This document shows, piece by piece, positions 3,975 through 11,922 of a DNA stretch of 11,938 bases; position 1 is the first letter of the stretch, and each line of letters opens with the position of its first letter. A program made the position numbers and the translations under genes. The notes under the pieces are model-generated. The model worked only from the letters and a program-made list of their open reading frames with translations. It was not told the origin of the DNA and made no database searches. Origin of the DNA: JAWSUT01 sp033549345 (GTDB taxonomy: Bacteria > Bacillota > Dethiobacteria > Dethiobacterales > Dethiobacteraceae); assembly GCA_033549345.1 (NCBI GenBank), contig JAWSUT010000050.1, positions 1-11,938 on the forward strand, given 5' to 3'.

Positions 3975-5912
3975 ATGAAAACATTAGAAATTGATATTGA
4001 GACCTTCAGTAGTGTAAACCTTGCTAAGTCCGGCGTTTACCGCTATGTCGAAGCTGAGGATTTTGAGGTATTATTATTTGCTTACTCCGTTGATGGCGGC
4101 GAGGTTCAGGTGGTTGATCTTGCTTGTGGAGAAAAACTGTCGGAAGAAATTATAAATGCTCTTACAGATCTTAACGTAACAAAATGGGCATTTAATGCCA
4201 ACTTTGAACGAATCTGCCTGTCGAGATGGCTGGGCCTGTCTACAGGATATCTGGACCCAAAATCTTGGCGATGCACCATGGTCTGGTCAGCCTATATGGG
4301 ACTTCCCTTATCGTTAGAAGGTTTAGGCGCAGTATTAGGGCTGGAGAAACAAAAGCTGATAGAGGGCAAGGATTTAATTCGTTACTTTTGCACTCCATGC
4401 AAACCCACTATTTCTAATGGTCAAAGAAATCGAAACCTGCCAATACATGCTCAAGATAAGTGGTCGGCATTTAAAGCATATAACCGCCGGGATGTGGAAG
4501 CTGAAATGTCCATTCAGGCGAAACTAGCGAGGTTTCCTGTGCCGGAGAATATTTGGGATGAATACCATCTCGACCAGGAAATTAATGACCGGGGTGTGGC
4601 TTTGGATTTAGAGTTTGTAAATCGCGCTATCAAAATAGATGAACGCTCCCGCTCTGAATTGTTTGGAAAAATGAAGTTGTTAACTGATCTTGATAACCCT
4701 AATTCTGTGCAGCAGTTAAAAGAGTGGCTGGCTGACAAAGGCCTTGAAACAGAAACTCTCGGCAAAAAAGCTGTATCAGAGCTGCTAGAGACTGCAATAG
4801 AACCCCTTGGTGAGGTACTGTCACTCCGTCAACAATTAGCAAAATCATCGGTAAAGAAATATCAAGCAATGGAAAACGCTGTTTGCCCTGATGGTCGTGC
4901 TAGGGGAATGTTTCAATTTTACGGAGCAAATCGGACGGGCAGGTTTGCTGGGAGATTAATACAATTACAAAACCTGCCTCGTAACCAAATGCCTGATCTT
5001 GCACAAGCAAGAAGCCTGGTGCGTTCCGGTAATTTTACAGCTTTGGAAATGCTCTATGATTCCGTGCCGGAGGTATTGTCGGAGCTTATACGTACCTCTT
5101 TTATTCCCAAGGATGGCTGCAAATTTATCGTGGTTGATTTTTCTTCAATTGAGAGAATTGTTTTAGCTTGGCTTGCAAGTGAAAAATGGGTGCTTGATGC
5201 CTACAAGGCAAAAAAGGACTTATATATAGCCACGGCAAGCCAAATGTTCCAAGTGCCTATTGAGCAGATAGATAAAAAAGATCCATTGAGACAAAAAGGT
5301 AAAGTAGCAGATTTAGCCTGTGGTTACGGCGGCTCAGTCGGAGCCTTAAAAGCAATGGGCGCTCTGGAGATGGGTTTAAGTGAAGATGAGCTTAAGCCCC
5401 TGGTTAACTCTTGGCGCTCGGCTAATTCAAACATCGTGCGCTTCTGGTGGGATGTTGACCGGGCGGCAATAAAGGCAGTTAGGGATCGGACCACAACAGA
5501 AACACACAATATTCGCTTTTCCTATCAGAGCGGAATGCTCTTTATAACCCTTCCCTCTGCCAGACGCCTTGCCTATGTAAAGCCGCGAATCGGAATTAAC
5601 CAGTTTGGCTCAGATTGCGTGACTTACGAAGGTGTCGGAGCAACGAAAAAATGGGAGCGGCTACAATCCTACGGTCCTAAATTTGTAGAGAATATCGTGC
5701 AAGCTCTTAGTCGTGACCTCCTCTGCCATGCCATGCAGAATCTACGGCATTTTCCTATTGTAATGCACATCCATGATGAAATTGTTATTGAAGCCGAAAA
5801 CCAAATAACCACCGAAGATATCTGTCAAATAATGAGCCAAACCCCATCCTGGGCGAAAGGGCTTTTATTGAGAGCGGACGGTTATGAAACCGGCTTTTAT
5901 AAAAAAGACTGA
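3975..5912 (+). CDS. Phage DNA polymerase, family A, with 3'-5' proofreading domain
   Basis: The 645-residue enzyme begins with a DnaQ-like 3'-5' exonuclease: D7-I-E9 (Exo I), FNANFE (73-78, Exo II-like) and Y169-NRRD173 (Exo III). The polymerase part has TGRFAGRLIQLQNLPR (321-336), motif A DFSSIERIVLAWL (388-400; D388 and E393 catalytic/steric), motif B R439-QKGKVADLACGYGG (K443) and motif C HDE (600-602, D601). Motif A carries Ser-Ser where cellular Pol I has Ser-Gln before Ile-Glu. There is no 5'-nuclease domain, as usual in this phage subgroup. AAGGAG precedes the ATG. It is the likely replicase of the element, working with the VapE primase-helicase and the DUF2815 protein. All key residues are present, so it should be active. 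Confidence 0.93.
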   Translation: MKTLEIDIETFSSVNLAKSGVYRYVEAEDFEVLLFAYSVDGGEVQVVDLACGEKLSEEIINALTDLNVTKWAFNANFERICLSRWLGLSTGYLDPKSWRCTMVWSAYMGLPLSLEGLGAVLGLEKQKLIEGKDLIRYFCTPCKPTISNGQRNRNLPIHAQDKWSAFKAYNRRDVEAEMSIQAKLARFPVPENIWDEYHLDQEINDRGVALDLEFVNRAIKIDERSRSELFGKMKLLTDLDNPNSVQQLKEWLADKGLETETLGKKAVSELLETAIEPLGEVLSLRQQLAKSSVKKYQAMENAVCPDGRARGMFQFYGANRTGRFAGRLIQLQNLPRNQMPDLAQARSLVRSGNFTALEMLYDSVPEVLSELIRTSFIPKDGCKFIVVDFSSIERIVLAWLASEKWVLDAYKAKKDLYIATASQMFQVPIEQIDKKDPLRQKGKVADLACGYGGSVGALKAMGALEMGLSEDELKPLVNSWRSANSNIVRFWWDVDRAAIKAVRDRTTTETHNIRFSYQSGMLFITLPSARRLAYVKPRIGINQFGSDCVTYEGVGATKKWERLQSYGPKFVENIVQALSRDLLCHAMQNLRHFPIVMHIHDEIVIEAENQITTEDICQIMSQTPSWAKGLLLRADGYETGFYKKD

Positions 5913-5920
5913 TTTTTTTA

Positions 5921-5995
5921 GTTGCCAAACCTCTTTTACTGTCCTGTGGGTAGTAAGGGGCTAAAGCCCCTAATAAAAAAGAGGAGGCAAGTCCT
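5921..5995 (+). ncRNA. Leader RNA element, copy 2 (candidate cis-regulatory RNA)
   Basis: Same layout as copy 1: GTTGCCAAACCTC (5921-5933), hairpin 1 CTTTTACT (5933-5940) / loop GTCCTGTGGGT (5941-5951) / AGTAAGGG (5952-5959), and a competing hairpin 2 AGGGGC-TAAA-GCCCCT (5956-5971). When hairpin 1 is open, CCTCTTTT (5930-5937) pairs with AAAAGAGG (5977-5984) and TTGCC (5922-5926) with GGCAA (5986-5990), 13 pairs that would cover the GAGGAGG ribosome binding site of the gene at 5996. Relative to copy 1 the hairpin-1 stem differs at five of eight positions, and all eight pairs are kept in both. Confidence 0.62.
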
Positions 5996-6220
5996 ATGTT
6001 TTATGTAAAAGAAAAAATCAGTCCTACGGTTGATATAACCGTAGAGCTCCACGATGACAATGTGTTTTGTATTTGCCCCGGCTGTGGGTGCGAGGTGGAG
6101 ATTGACCTTGCAGAATTATTTAGCGATGGCGAAAGTGACCTCTACGGGACGGCTGTTTACTGCCCAAATTGCAGTAAATCAAAATTAGGGAGATACAAAA
6201 AAGTGGGGGCTGGCCTATGA
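5996..6220 (+). CDS. Small zinc-ribbon protein
   Basis: The 74-residue product carries CPGCGC (27-32) and CPNC (56-59), two CxxC pairs forming a zinc ribbon, with an extra Cys at 25 and 32. A beta-strand-rich N-terminus (MFYVKEKISPTVDITVEL) is followed by EVEIDLAELFSDGESDLYGTAVYCPNC, a segment I recognise from small Clostridia prophage proteins without known function. The tail is basic. The ATG is set by GAGGAGG 9 bases upstream, the site that the leader RNA can mask. Its stop overlaps the next start as ATGA, so the two are likely translated together. It may be an adaptor for nucleic acid or protein binding; that is a guess from the fold. Confidence 0.75.
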   Translation: MFYVKEKISPTVDITVELHDDNVFCICPGCGCEVEIDLAELFSDGESDLYGTAVYCPNCSKSKLGRYKKVGAGL

Positions 6221-6639
6221 GTATCAATAAAGTAAATTCCGAAGGCTACTATGACCCCACTCCCTATGAAGCGCTAACAAATGTTATTAGGGAAGAAGAA
6301 ATAAAAAAGAAGTATCTCCCCCTTGTATATATAGCGTCTCCTTTTGCTGGTGACACAGAAAGAAATATGGAACGGGCCCGGGGATACTGCAGGCTTGCTG
6401 TTAGCAAGGGATGTATCCCCCTAGCGCCGCACCTGCATTATCCGCAATTTATGGATGATGAGGACAAAAAGGAGCGGGAATTAGGGCTTAGCTTTGCCCT
6501 TATTCTTCTCGGCAAATGTGATGAATTATGGGCATTCGATAAAATTTCTCAGGGAATGGCACAGGAAATAGCCAAGGCCAAGAAACGCGGTATGCCTATC
6601 AGATACTTCAATTATAAGTGCGAGGAGGTTACGGGATGA
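6217..6639 (+). CDS. Nucleoside 2-deoxyribosyltransferase-like protein (DUF4406/DUF7768 type)
   Basis: In this 140-residue protein the core runs from VYIASPFAGDTERNMERARGYCRLAVSKGCIPLAPHLHYPQFMDD (37-81) to LILLGKCDELWAFDKISQGMAQEIAKAKKRGMPIRYF (95-131). This is the Rossmann-like fold of the nucleoside 2-deoxyribosyltransferase superfamily: YIASPF for the first strand and loop, CDELWAF for the middle strand, and SQGMAQEIxxA (111-121), with E117 in the position of the catalytic Glu. A 30-residue N-terminal extension precedes the core. A role in nucleotide metabolism or nucleotide-derivative sensing during phage replication is inferred; the activity of these phage proteins is mostly untested. 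It starts within the stop of the zinc-ribbon gene and ends within the start of the antirepressor gene (ATGA in both cases). Confidence 0.82.
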   Translation: MSINKVNSEGYYDPTPYEALTNVIREEEIKKKYLPLVYIASPFAGDTERNMERARGYCRLAVSKGCIPLAPHLHYPQFMDDEDKKERELGLSFALILLGKCDELWAFDKISQGMAQEIAKAKKRGMPIRYFNYKCEEVTG

Positions 6640-7298
6640 CTGAACTTATTGCTATCAACTACAAAAATGAAAAACCAACAGTCAGCGGACGTGAACTCCA
6701 TTTGGCGCTGAGTGTTGAAACACGATATAACGATTGGTTTATAAGAATGTGTGAATACGGCTTTATACAAGGAAAAGACTATTACTCAATTTTGAGTAAT
6801 AGGTCTGATGGGCTCCCAGGAAAACAGCGGACCGACCACCAGCTTTCTATCCCGATGGCTAAGGAAATCTGTATGCTTCAACGTTCCGAAAGAGGTAAAC
6901 AGTTCCGGCAATATTTTATATCAGTTGAAGAAGCATGGAACGACCCTGATACTGTCATAGAACGTGCTCAAGCCATACTTCGCAGACGTGTAGAAGATGC
7001 CGAAAGACGTATTTTCGGATTGCTTGAAGAGAAAGAAAGTCTCGAAATTGCCCTTAATGAATCGCTCAAGTTTTACACGGTGGCTAAATACAACAAGGTA
7101 TTCAAACAAAACTGGACCATGACCGAGTGTCAACGCATTGGAAAACAGCTCTCGGCATTTTGCCGGGCTCGTGCCATAGAGATACGTCCTTGCCAAACCA
7201 ACGATGAGCGCTTTGGCACAGTAAATAGTTATCCCCTCACTGCTTGGGATGACTTCTTAGGCGGCAGTAAAGCAAACCGGGGTGCCAGCCATGCGTGA
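6636..7298 (+). CDS. AntA/AntB-family phage antirepressor
   Basis: The start is the ATG at 6636, 7 bases after AGGAGG and overlapping the previous stop as ATGA; an earlier GTG at 6618 would ignore this site. In the 220 residues, 16-98 form the AntA/AntB domain: SGRELHLALSVETRYNDWFIRMCEYGFIQGKDYYSI, then DHQLSIPMAKEICMLQRSERGKQFRQYFISVE. A charged coiled-coil linker (about 106-143) leads to a C-terminal domain FYTVAKYNKVFKQNWTMTECQRIGKQLSAFCRARAIEIRP...YPLTAWDDFL (146-208), resembling the KilA-C-like DNA-binding end of phage antirepressors. Proteins of this family counter a prophage repressor and favour lytic growth. Being placed inside the replication operon rather than beside a repressor gene suggests feedback on, or a DNA-binding role in, early gene control. 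Confidence 0.88.
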   Translation: MTELIAINYKNEKPTVSGRELHLALSVETRYNDWFIRMCEYGFIQGKDYYSILSNRSDGLPGKQRTDHQLSIPMAKEICMLQRSERGKQFRQYFISVEEAWNDPDTVIERAQAILRRRVEDAERRIFGLLEEKESLEIALNESLKFYTVAKYNKVFKQNWTMTECQRIGKQLSAFCRARAIEIRPCQTNDERFGTVNSYPLTAWDDFLGGSKANRGASHA

Positions 7299-9633
7299 AC
7301 TAAAAATAGCCTACGGCAATAGCCGCTTCGCTAAGAAATGGTCAAACAAGACCATTACCTTCGATGAGCTTTGCAAACGCCTGGAAAATACTGTACGCAC
7401 CTCAGAGACGGTGGAGGAATACCCCCATCTTCCCAAAAAAGAGCGGGACGGGGTCAAGGACAAGGGCGGCTTTGTCGGGGGCTGGCTTAAAAATGGCAGG
7501 CGCAAGCGGGAAATGGTGGACTGCCGCTCGATGCTGACCCTTGATGGGGATAAAGTTGCTAAGGATTTTATCAGCCATTACGAAAGGGACAACAAATACA
7601 CTTTCTGCCTCTACTCCACTCATGGGCATACACCGGAGGAGCCAAGGCTTAGGATTATTATTCCCCTTACCCGGGACATAACTTCAGACGAATACGCAGC
7701 GATTACCCGGTACTATGCAGCTGACTGGGAAATTGACCAGTTTGATGAATGCTCCTATAGACCTCATCAGTTAATGTACTGGCCTACAACACCATCCAAC
7801 GGCGAGTATATATTCAAGCGATTAGATGGCCAGTGGCTGGACCCGGATAAATATTTGGCAGAGCACCCGAACTGGCGAGACTGCTCTCAGCTTCCCACTT
7901 CTTCACGGGAAAGTGCAGTAATCAGCCATGAAATTAAACACCAAGCTGACCCACTCTCAAAGGATGGAATCATTGGAGCCTTTAACAATGCCTACTATCC
8001 TATTCAAACTTTAATAGAGTCGGAACTCTCCGATATATATGAGCCTGCTGAAGGTGGACGTTACGGTTATATCCCAGCTGACAGTACAGCGGGCGTGGTG
8101 GTTTATGACGACAAGTTCGTTTACTCAAATCATGCCAGCGATCCTGCATATGCCCAGCTCCTTAATGCCTTTGACTTATATCGGGTTCACCGCTTTGGCC
8201 ATCTGGAGGAAACAAAAAGTGTAAAAGCGATGCTTGATTACGCCCAAAATGATGAAGCTGTGAAAAGATGGCTGGCAAAAAAGCGGACGGAAAAAGCAAA
8301 AGAAGAATTTGACGCAGTTATCTCTAGTGATGATAATTGGCAATCGCAGCTGGAGGTCGAGAAGAATGGCAAGGTTAAGGACACCCTCGATAACCTGGTA
8401 ATCATCTTGGACAACGACCCGAATGTGGCTGTCGTGGGCTATAACGAACTTAAAAGCAGCCTGGATTTTCTCGCCAAGCCTGTGTGGGAGCCTATTAAAT
8501 ACCCAAGCTGGACCGATAATGACACATCCCAGCTGCGAGTTTATTTAAGCAATATTTATGGCATCTATTCGCCGAACAAGACCCAAGATGCGTTAAATAT
8601 GGTGGCGGCGAAACGCAAACACCATCCCATTCGCAAATACTTAAAGTCCCTACCCCCTTGGGATGGATCTCCTCGAGTAGAAACATTGCTCATTGACTAC
8701 TTAGGTGCTGATGACACTTCCTACGTAAGAGCTGTGACCCGAAAAACCATTGTGGCAGCAGTGGCTCGAGTTTTTGTACCGGGTATTAAATTTGACAGTG
8801 TACTGGTGATGGACGGGCCTCAGGAAAAAGGTAAAAGCACATTGTTTAATAGGCTTGCCGGTGATGAATGGTTTAATGATGGCCTTACCCTTACGGATAT
8901 GCAGGATAAAGCCGGTGCTGAAAAACTACAAGGGTACTGGATTTTAGAAATCGGCGAATTAACCGGAATGCGAAAATCGGATATTGATAGTGTGAAATCC
9001 TTTATCAGCAGGCGTGATGATAAGTATCGAGCCAGCTATGGGCGTGTGGTGGAAAGCCATCCTCGCCAATCAATAATCGTGGCCACGGTCAACAGCACAG
9101 GTGGGTTTCTACGGGACCCTACAGGCAATAGGCGATTCTGGCCCGTAAAAACTCCCGGCGGAACGAAAAAACACTCTTGGGACATTACCGAAGAAGACGT
9201 AAAGCAGATATGGGCGGAAGCCCTGGTTTTATGGAAACAAGGCGAGAAACTATATCTGGAAGGTTCTGTTAAGGAGAGTGCTGTAAGAGAACAAAATGCC
9301 GCGCTTGAAACCGACCCAAGAGAAGGAATGGTGCGTGATTACCTAGAGAGGCTTTTACCCGAGAATTGGGCTGATTACGATATCGGGGCAAGAAGGTCAT
9401 TCTTACATGGGACTGACTTTGGAAAGCCTGAGGAAGGCACGGTTGAAAGAGAGTTTGTATGTCCTATGGAAATATGGGCTGAATGTTACGCTAAGGATCC
9501 CGCTCTCATTAAAAAGGCGGACAGCTACGAAATTGGGGTAGTGCTTCGGAAGCTGGGATGGATATCAACGGAATCGCGAAAGCGCATACCGATTTATGGG
9601 CAGCAACGCATGTGGGAGCGTGACAAGAATTAA
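7291..9633 (+). CDS. VapE-type primase-helicase (AEP-like N-terminus plus SF3-like helicase)
   Basis: I chose the ATG at 7291 (780 residues; GGGG seven bases upstream; 8-base overlap with the antirepressor) over a GTG at 7282. The N-terminal 185 residues resemble an archaeo-eukaryotic primase-like domain, with LDGD (84-87), STHGHTPEEPRLRIIIPL (109-126) and RPHQLMYWP (157-165). A linker of about 170 residues follows. The VapE helicase part has DGSPRVETLL (458-467), Walker A GPQEKGKST (509-517), Walker B-like WILEIGEL (550-557), and VNSTGGFLRDPTGNRRFWPV (600-619), with the conserved NRRFWP carrying the likely arginine finger. Such proteins initiate phage and satellite replication by melting the origin and priming. 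The AT-rich, box-containing region directly after the stop codon is the natural target. A C-terminal domain (650-780) may recognise the origin. Confidence 0.9.
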   Translation: MRELKIAYGNSRFAKKWSNKTITFDELCKRLENTVRTSETVEEYPHLPKKERDGVKDKGGFVGGWLKNGRRKREMVDCRSMLTLDGDKVAKDFISHYERDNKYTFCLYSTHGHTPEEPRLRIIIPLTRDITSDEYAAITRYYAADWEIDQFDECSYRPHQLMYWPTTPSNGEYIFKRLDGQWLDPDKYLAEHPNWRDCSQLPTSSRESAVISHEIKHQADPLSKDGIIGAFNNAYYPIQTLIESELSDIYEPAEGGRYGYIPADSTAGVVVYDDKFVYSNHASDPAYAQLLNAFDLYRVHRFGHLEETKSVKAMLDYAQNDEAVKRWLAKKRTEKAKEEFDAVISSDDNWQSQLEVEKNGKVKDTLDNLVIILDNDPNVAVVGYNELKSSLDFLAKPVWEPIKYPSWTDNDTSQLRVYLSNIYGIYSPNKTQDALNMVAAKRKHHPIRKYLKSLPPWDGSPRVETLLIDYLGADDTSYVRAVTRKTIVAAVARVFVPGIKFDSVLVMDGPQEKGKSTLFNRLAGDEWFNDGLTLTDMQDKAGAEKLQGYWILEIGELTGMRKSDIDSVKSFISRRDDKYRASYGRVVESHPRQSIIVATVNSTGGFLRDPTGNRRFWPVKTPGGTKKHSWDITEEDVKQIWAEALVLWKQGEKLYLEGSVKESAVREQNAALETDPREGMVRDYLERLLPENWADYDIGARRSFLHGTDFGKPEEGTVEREFVCPMEIWAECYAKDPALIKKADSYEIGVVLRKLGWISTESRKRIPIYGQQRMWERDKN

Positions 9634-9635
9634 AA

Positions 9636-9811
9636 CCTGTCACAACCTTAAAAACCCATTAGCCATGGGGTTTACAGGGTATGGTGTGACAAATATGACA
9701 GGATTACCCTATATATATTATGAGATATTTACTATATACACTATAGGGTCTATATAGCCCTATGTATTATATATAGAAACCTTGTCTCCGTTGTCATACC
9801 TGTCACAAATT
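9636..9811. other. Candidate replication origin: TGTCA[C/T]A boxes flanking an AT-rich core
   Basis: Five boxes are seen: TGTCACA 9638-9644 (+), TGTGACA 9685-9691 (-), TATGACA 9694-9700 (-), TGTCATA 9792-9798 (+), TGTCACA 9801-9807 (+). The pairs at 9685-9700 and 9792-9807 are an inverted repeat (14 of 16 bases) around 91 bases. The core 9703-9780 is about three quarters A+T, with TATATATATTA-like runs and a small hairpin ATAGGG/CCCTAT (9743-9748/9758-9763); CCCTAT occurs three times counting both strands. A hairpin AAACCC/GGGTTT (9652-9657/9668-9673) lies near the left end. Iterons plus an AT-rich unwinding element next to an initiator gene is the classical arrangement; a regulator-binding site is the main alternative. 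Confidence 0.6.
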
Positions 9812-9824
9812 ATTGGAGGCACTT

Positions 9825-10103
9825 ATGAGGGAAAAAGCATTAGAGCGAAAACTGGCAAATGCGGTTAAAGCAGCGGGAGGAATTGCACCTAAGCTTATCT
9901 GCCCAGGATTTGATGGGATGCCAGACCGCCTTGTGCTTTTACCGGAAGGTAAAATAGCTTTTGTGGAAGTGAAAGCTCCGGGAATGAAACCCCGTCCACT
10001 ACAAGAAGCAAGGCACGAGCTGCTCCGGCAGCTTGGCTTTAAAGTATATGTTTTAGATGATGAAAAGCAAATACATGAGATTTTGGGAGGTGATGCCAGA
10101 TGA
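9825..10103 (+). CDS. VRR-NUC domain nuclease
   Basis: The ATG at 9825 follows GGAGG (9815-9819) by 5 bases. The 92-residue protein is nearly all VRR-NUC domain: AGGIAPKLICPGFDGMPDRLVLLPEGKIAFVEVKAPGMKPRPLQEARHELLRQLGFKVYVLDDEKQI (17-83). Active-site residues of this PD-(D/E)XK subfamily are visible: D34 in GMPDR, E48 and K50 in VEVKA, Q60 in LQ. Stand-alone phage VRR-NUC proteins are thought to be structure-specific DNA nucleases that resolve branched replication intermediates, by comparison with the domain in FAN1. The gene usually stands directly before the SNF2 helicase gene in this module, as here, with an ATGA overlap. Confidence 0.9.
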   Translation: MREKALERKLANAVKAAGGIAPKLICPGFDGMPDRLVLLPEGKIAFVEVKAPGMKPRPLQEARHELLRQLGFKVYVLDDEKQIHEILGGDAR

Positions 10104-11514
10104 AGTTCATACCACACGATTACCAGCGGTATGCAACCGGGTACATTGAAAAAAGCCCAATTGCAGCGGTATTTTTGGATATGGGCTTAGGTTAGGAAAG
10201 ACCGCCCTTACACTAACAGCTTTAAATAACCTTCTGTTTGACAGGTTTGAGATACACAAAGTCCTGGTTATAGCGCCTTTGCGGGTTGCCAGAGATACCT
10301 GGCCTGCAGAAATAGAAAAATGGGATCACCTCCAGGGACTAATATATTCCATTGCCCTTGGCACTGAAGCAGAGCGCAAGGCGGCACTAATGAAAAAAGC
10401 AGATATTTACATCATCAATCGTGAAAATGTTAAGTGGCTGGTGGAAGATAGCTCTCTCCCCTTTGACTTTGACACTGTGATTGTAGACGAGCTCTCATCC
10501 TTTAAGAATCACCAAGCAAAACGCTTCCGGTCGCTGATGAAAGTCCGACCCCGGGTCAAAAGAATCATCGGTCTTACCGGCACACCGGCAAGTAATGGTC
10601 TGATGGATTTATGGGCTGAGTTTAGATTGCTGGACTTGGGCCAGAGGCTGGGGAGGTTTATCGGCAGATACCGAGAGGACTACTTTGTACCGGATAAACG
10701 AAACCAGCAGATCATATTTTCCTACAAACCAAAACCCGGTGCGGAAGATGCCATCTACCGGCTCATTTCAGATATTACTATCAGCATGAAGGGTTCAGAC
10801 TATCTTAAACTTCCGGATTTGGTTACAAACGAAGTGCTAGTCAAGCTTTCTGAAAAGGAAATGGAAACCCTTGATGCCATGAAGCGAGATTTAATAACAA
10901 CCATCAAGGGTGAGGAAATTACAGCAGCAAATGCTGCAGCCTTATCGGGAAAGCTTCTGCAGATGGCTAATGGCGCAGTCTATGATGAGCAGGGCGCAGT
11001 GGTTCATATACACGACCGCAAGCTGGATGCTTTAGAGGATTTAATCGAAGCTGCCAATGGTAAACCGGTTTTAATTGCTTACTGGTTTAAACATGATCTA
11101 GCCCGAATAAAGAAGCGATTTTGTATTGAAGCCCTAGATAGCACTGATTCGATAAAAAGATGGAATAACGGTGAAATCCCTGTAGCAGTCGCCCATCCTG
11201 CTTCAGCGGGGCATGGACTGAATCTGCAAATCGGCGGCTCTACCCTTATCTGGTTTGGTCTGACTTGGAGCCTGGAGCTTTACCAGCAAACCAATGCCCG
11301 GCTTTGGCGGCAAGGGCAAAAGGATACTGTGGTTATTCATCACTTAATAGCTAAAGGCACAATAGATGAGCGAGTGATGAAGGCCCTTAGAAATAAGGAT
11401 AATACCCAGGCAGCACTAATCGATGCAGTCAAGGCTATTTGGCGGGAAGGAGGAAAATCGCATGAACGATTTATACGAGAGACTGGCAAACGCCATCGTC
11501 TTTCAGGCGGTTAG
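10100..11514 (+). pseudogene. SNF2-family helicase, frameshifted at Walker A by a 5-bp tandem duplication
   Basis: The reading frame from ATG 10100 encodes MKFIPHDYQRYATGYIEKSP...VFLDMGLG and stops at TAG 10193-10195. TTAGG is present twice in tandem (10187-10191, 10192-10196); removing one copy restores MGLGKTALTLTAL, the normal Walker A, and an unbroken 469-residue SNF2 helicase ending at 11514. Later motifs are intact: LVIAPLRVARDTW (Ia), VIVDELSSFKNHQAKRF (II), LTGTPASNGLMDLW (III) and the C-terminal AHPASAGHGLNLQIGGSTLIWFGLTWSLELYQQTNARLWRQGQ (V-VI). The downstream part could restart only at a TTG near 10279 without an obvious ribosome binding site, and would lack Walker A, so no ATPase is expected. 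A recent lesion or a sequencing error are both possible because the rest shows no decay. Confidence 0.85.
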
Positions 11515-11680
11515 GGACTACCGCAATACACTGAAAATGCTAAAAAAGCATCCTAAGAATGGGTCTGCCTTATATACTAAACGGGAAGTTGAGCGTTTCT
11601 TCCGCTCCAACTGGTACACAACACTTACTGCAGTTGACCCGGAGATGCTTATAGAAAAACTTAAGGGGGAGGTTATATGA
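11462..11680 (+). CDS. Small conserved phage protein downstream of the helicase
   Basis: The ATG at 11462 follows GGAAGGAGG (11446-11454) by 7 bases; the same frame is open further upstream, but only this start has a ribosome binding site. The gene overlaps the helicase end by 53 bases in another frame. The 72 residues, MNDLYERLANAIVFQAVRDYRNTLKMLKKHPKNGSALYTKREVERFFRSNWYTTLTAVDPEMLIEKL, are helical and basic, with a VERFFRSNWYTTLTxVD core that I recognise from small proteins placed between helicase and DUF1492 genes in Clostridia phages. No catalytic motif, cysteine pair or membrane segment is visible. Function unknown. The stop overlaps the next start as ATGA. Confidence 0.78.
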   Translation: MNDLYERLANAIVFQAVRDYRNTLKMLKKHPKNGSALYTKREVERFFRSNWYTTLTAVDPEMLIEKLKGEVI

Positions 11681-11922
11681 CAGTAAAAGAATATCTCGGA
11701 CAAGCTTACCGCCTTGACCAGAGGATAAATAGTAAACTTGAACAAGTGGCTTCACTAAATGAGCTTGCTATGAAGGCTACGTCCACCCTGACAGGTATGC
11801 CGAAGAATCCTAGCCGGGCAACTTCCAAAATGGCGGATGCAGTGGCCAAAATCATAGACCTACAACCTGAATTCCCGCGATTTTATACCTATGCCGGTGG
11901 CTCCACTCCGAGCAGCCGGTAG
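11677..11922 (+). CDS. DUF1492-type sigma-like regulator, C-terminus missing
   Basis: The first 63 residues, MTVKEYLGQAYRLDQRINSKLEQVASLNELAMKATSTLTGMPKNPSRATSKMADAVAKIIDLQ, match the coiled-coil start of DUF1492 phage proteins, which normally run to about 140-150 residues and end in a sigma-region-4-like helix-turn-helix. Here the frame continues as PEFPRFYTYAGGSTPSSR and stops at 11920-11922, giving only 81 residues. The departure coincides with GAATTC at 11869-11874, and neither of the other frames gives the expected continuation. Full-length relatives are thought to switch on late genes. This copy is either truncated, rearranged, or joined to unrelated sequence at the window edge. The start (GGGGGAGG, 8 bases upstream, ATGA overlap) is secure. 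Confidence 0.7.
   Translation: MTVKEYLGQAYRLDQRINSKLEQVASLNELAMKATSTLTGMPKNPSRATSKMADAVAKIIDLQPEFPRFYTYAGGSTPSSR

Noticed and set aside
3604..3975. 123-residue + strand frame overlapping DUF2815
   Set aside because: It is a shifted reading of the DUF2815 gene without a ribosome binding site or recognisable domain.
9652..9673. Terminator after the VapE gene
   Set aside because: The AAACCC/GGGTTT stem is short with a bulge and is followed by ACAGGG rather than a T tract; noted only as part of the origin candidate.
10183..10200. Programmed ribosomal frameshift in the helicase (CTTAGG resembles the Ty1 +1 site)
   Set aside because: CTT AGG is not in the zero frame here, the change needed is -1, and no X-XXY-YYZ slippery site is present. 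A perfect TTAGG duplication explains the disruption more simply.
9825..11514. VRR-NUC plus SNF2 helicase as an anti-phage defence pair
   Set aside because: The pair with VapE, DUF2800, DUF2815 and DNA polymerase is a common phage replication module; nothing around it suggests a defence island.
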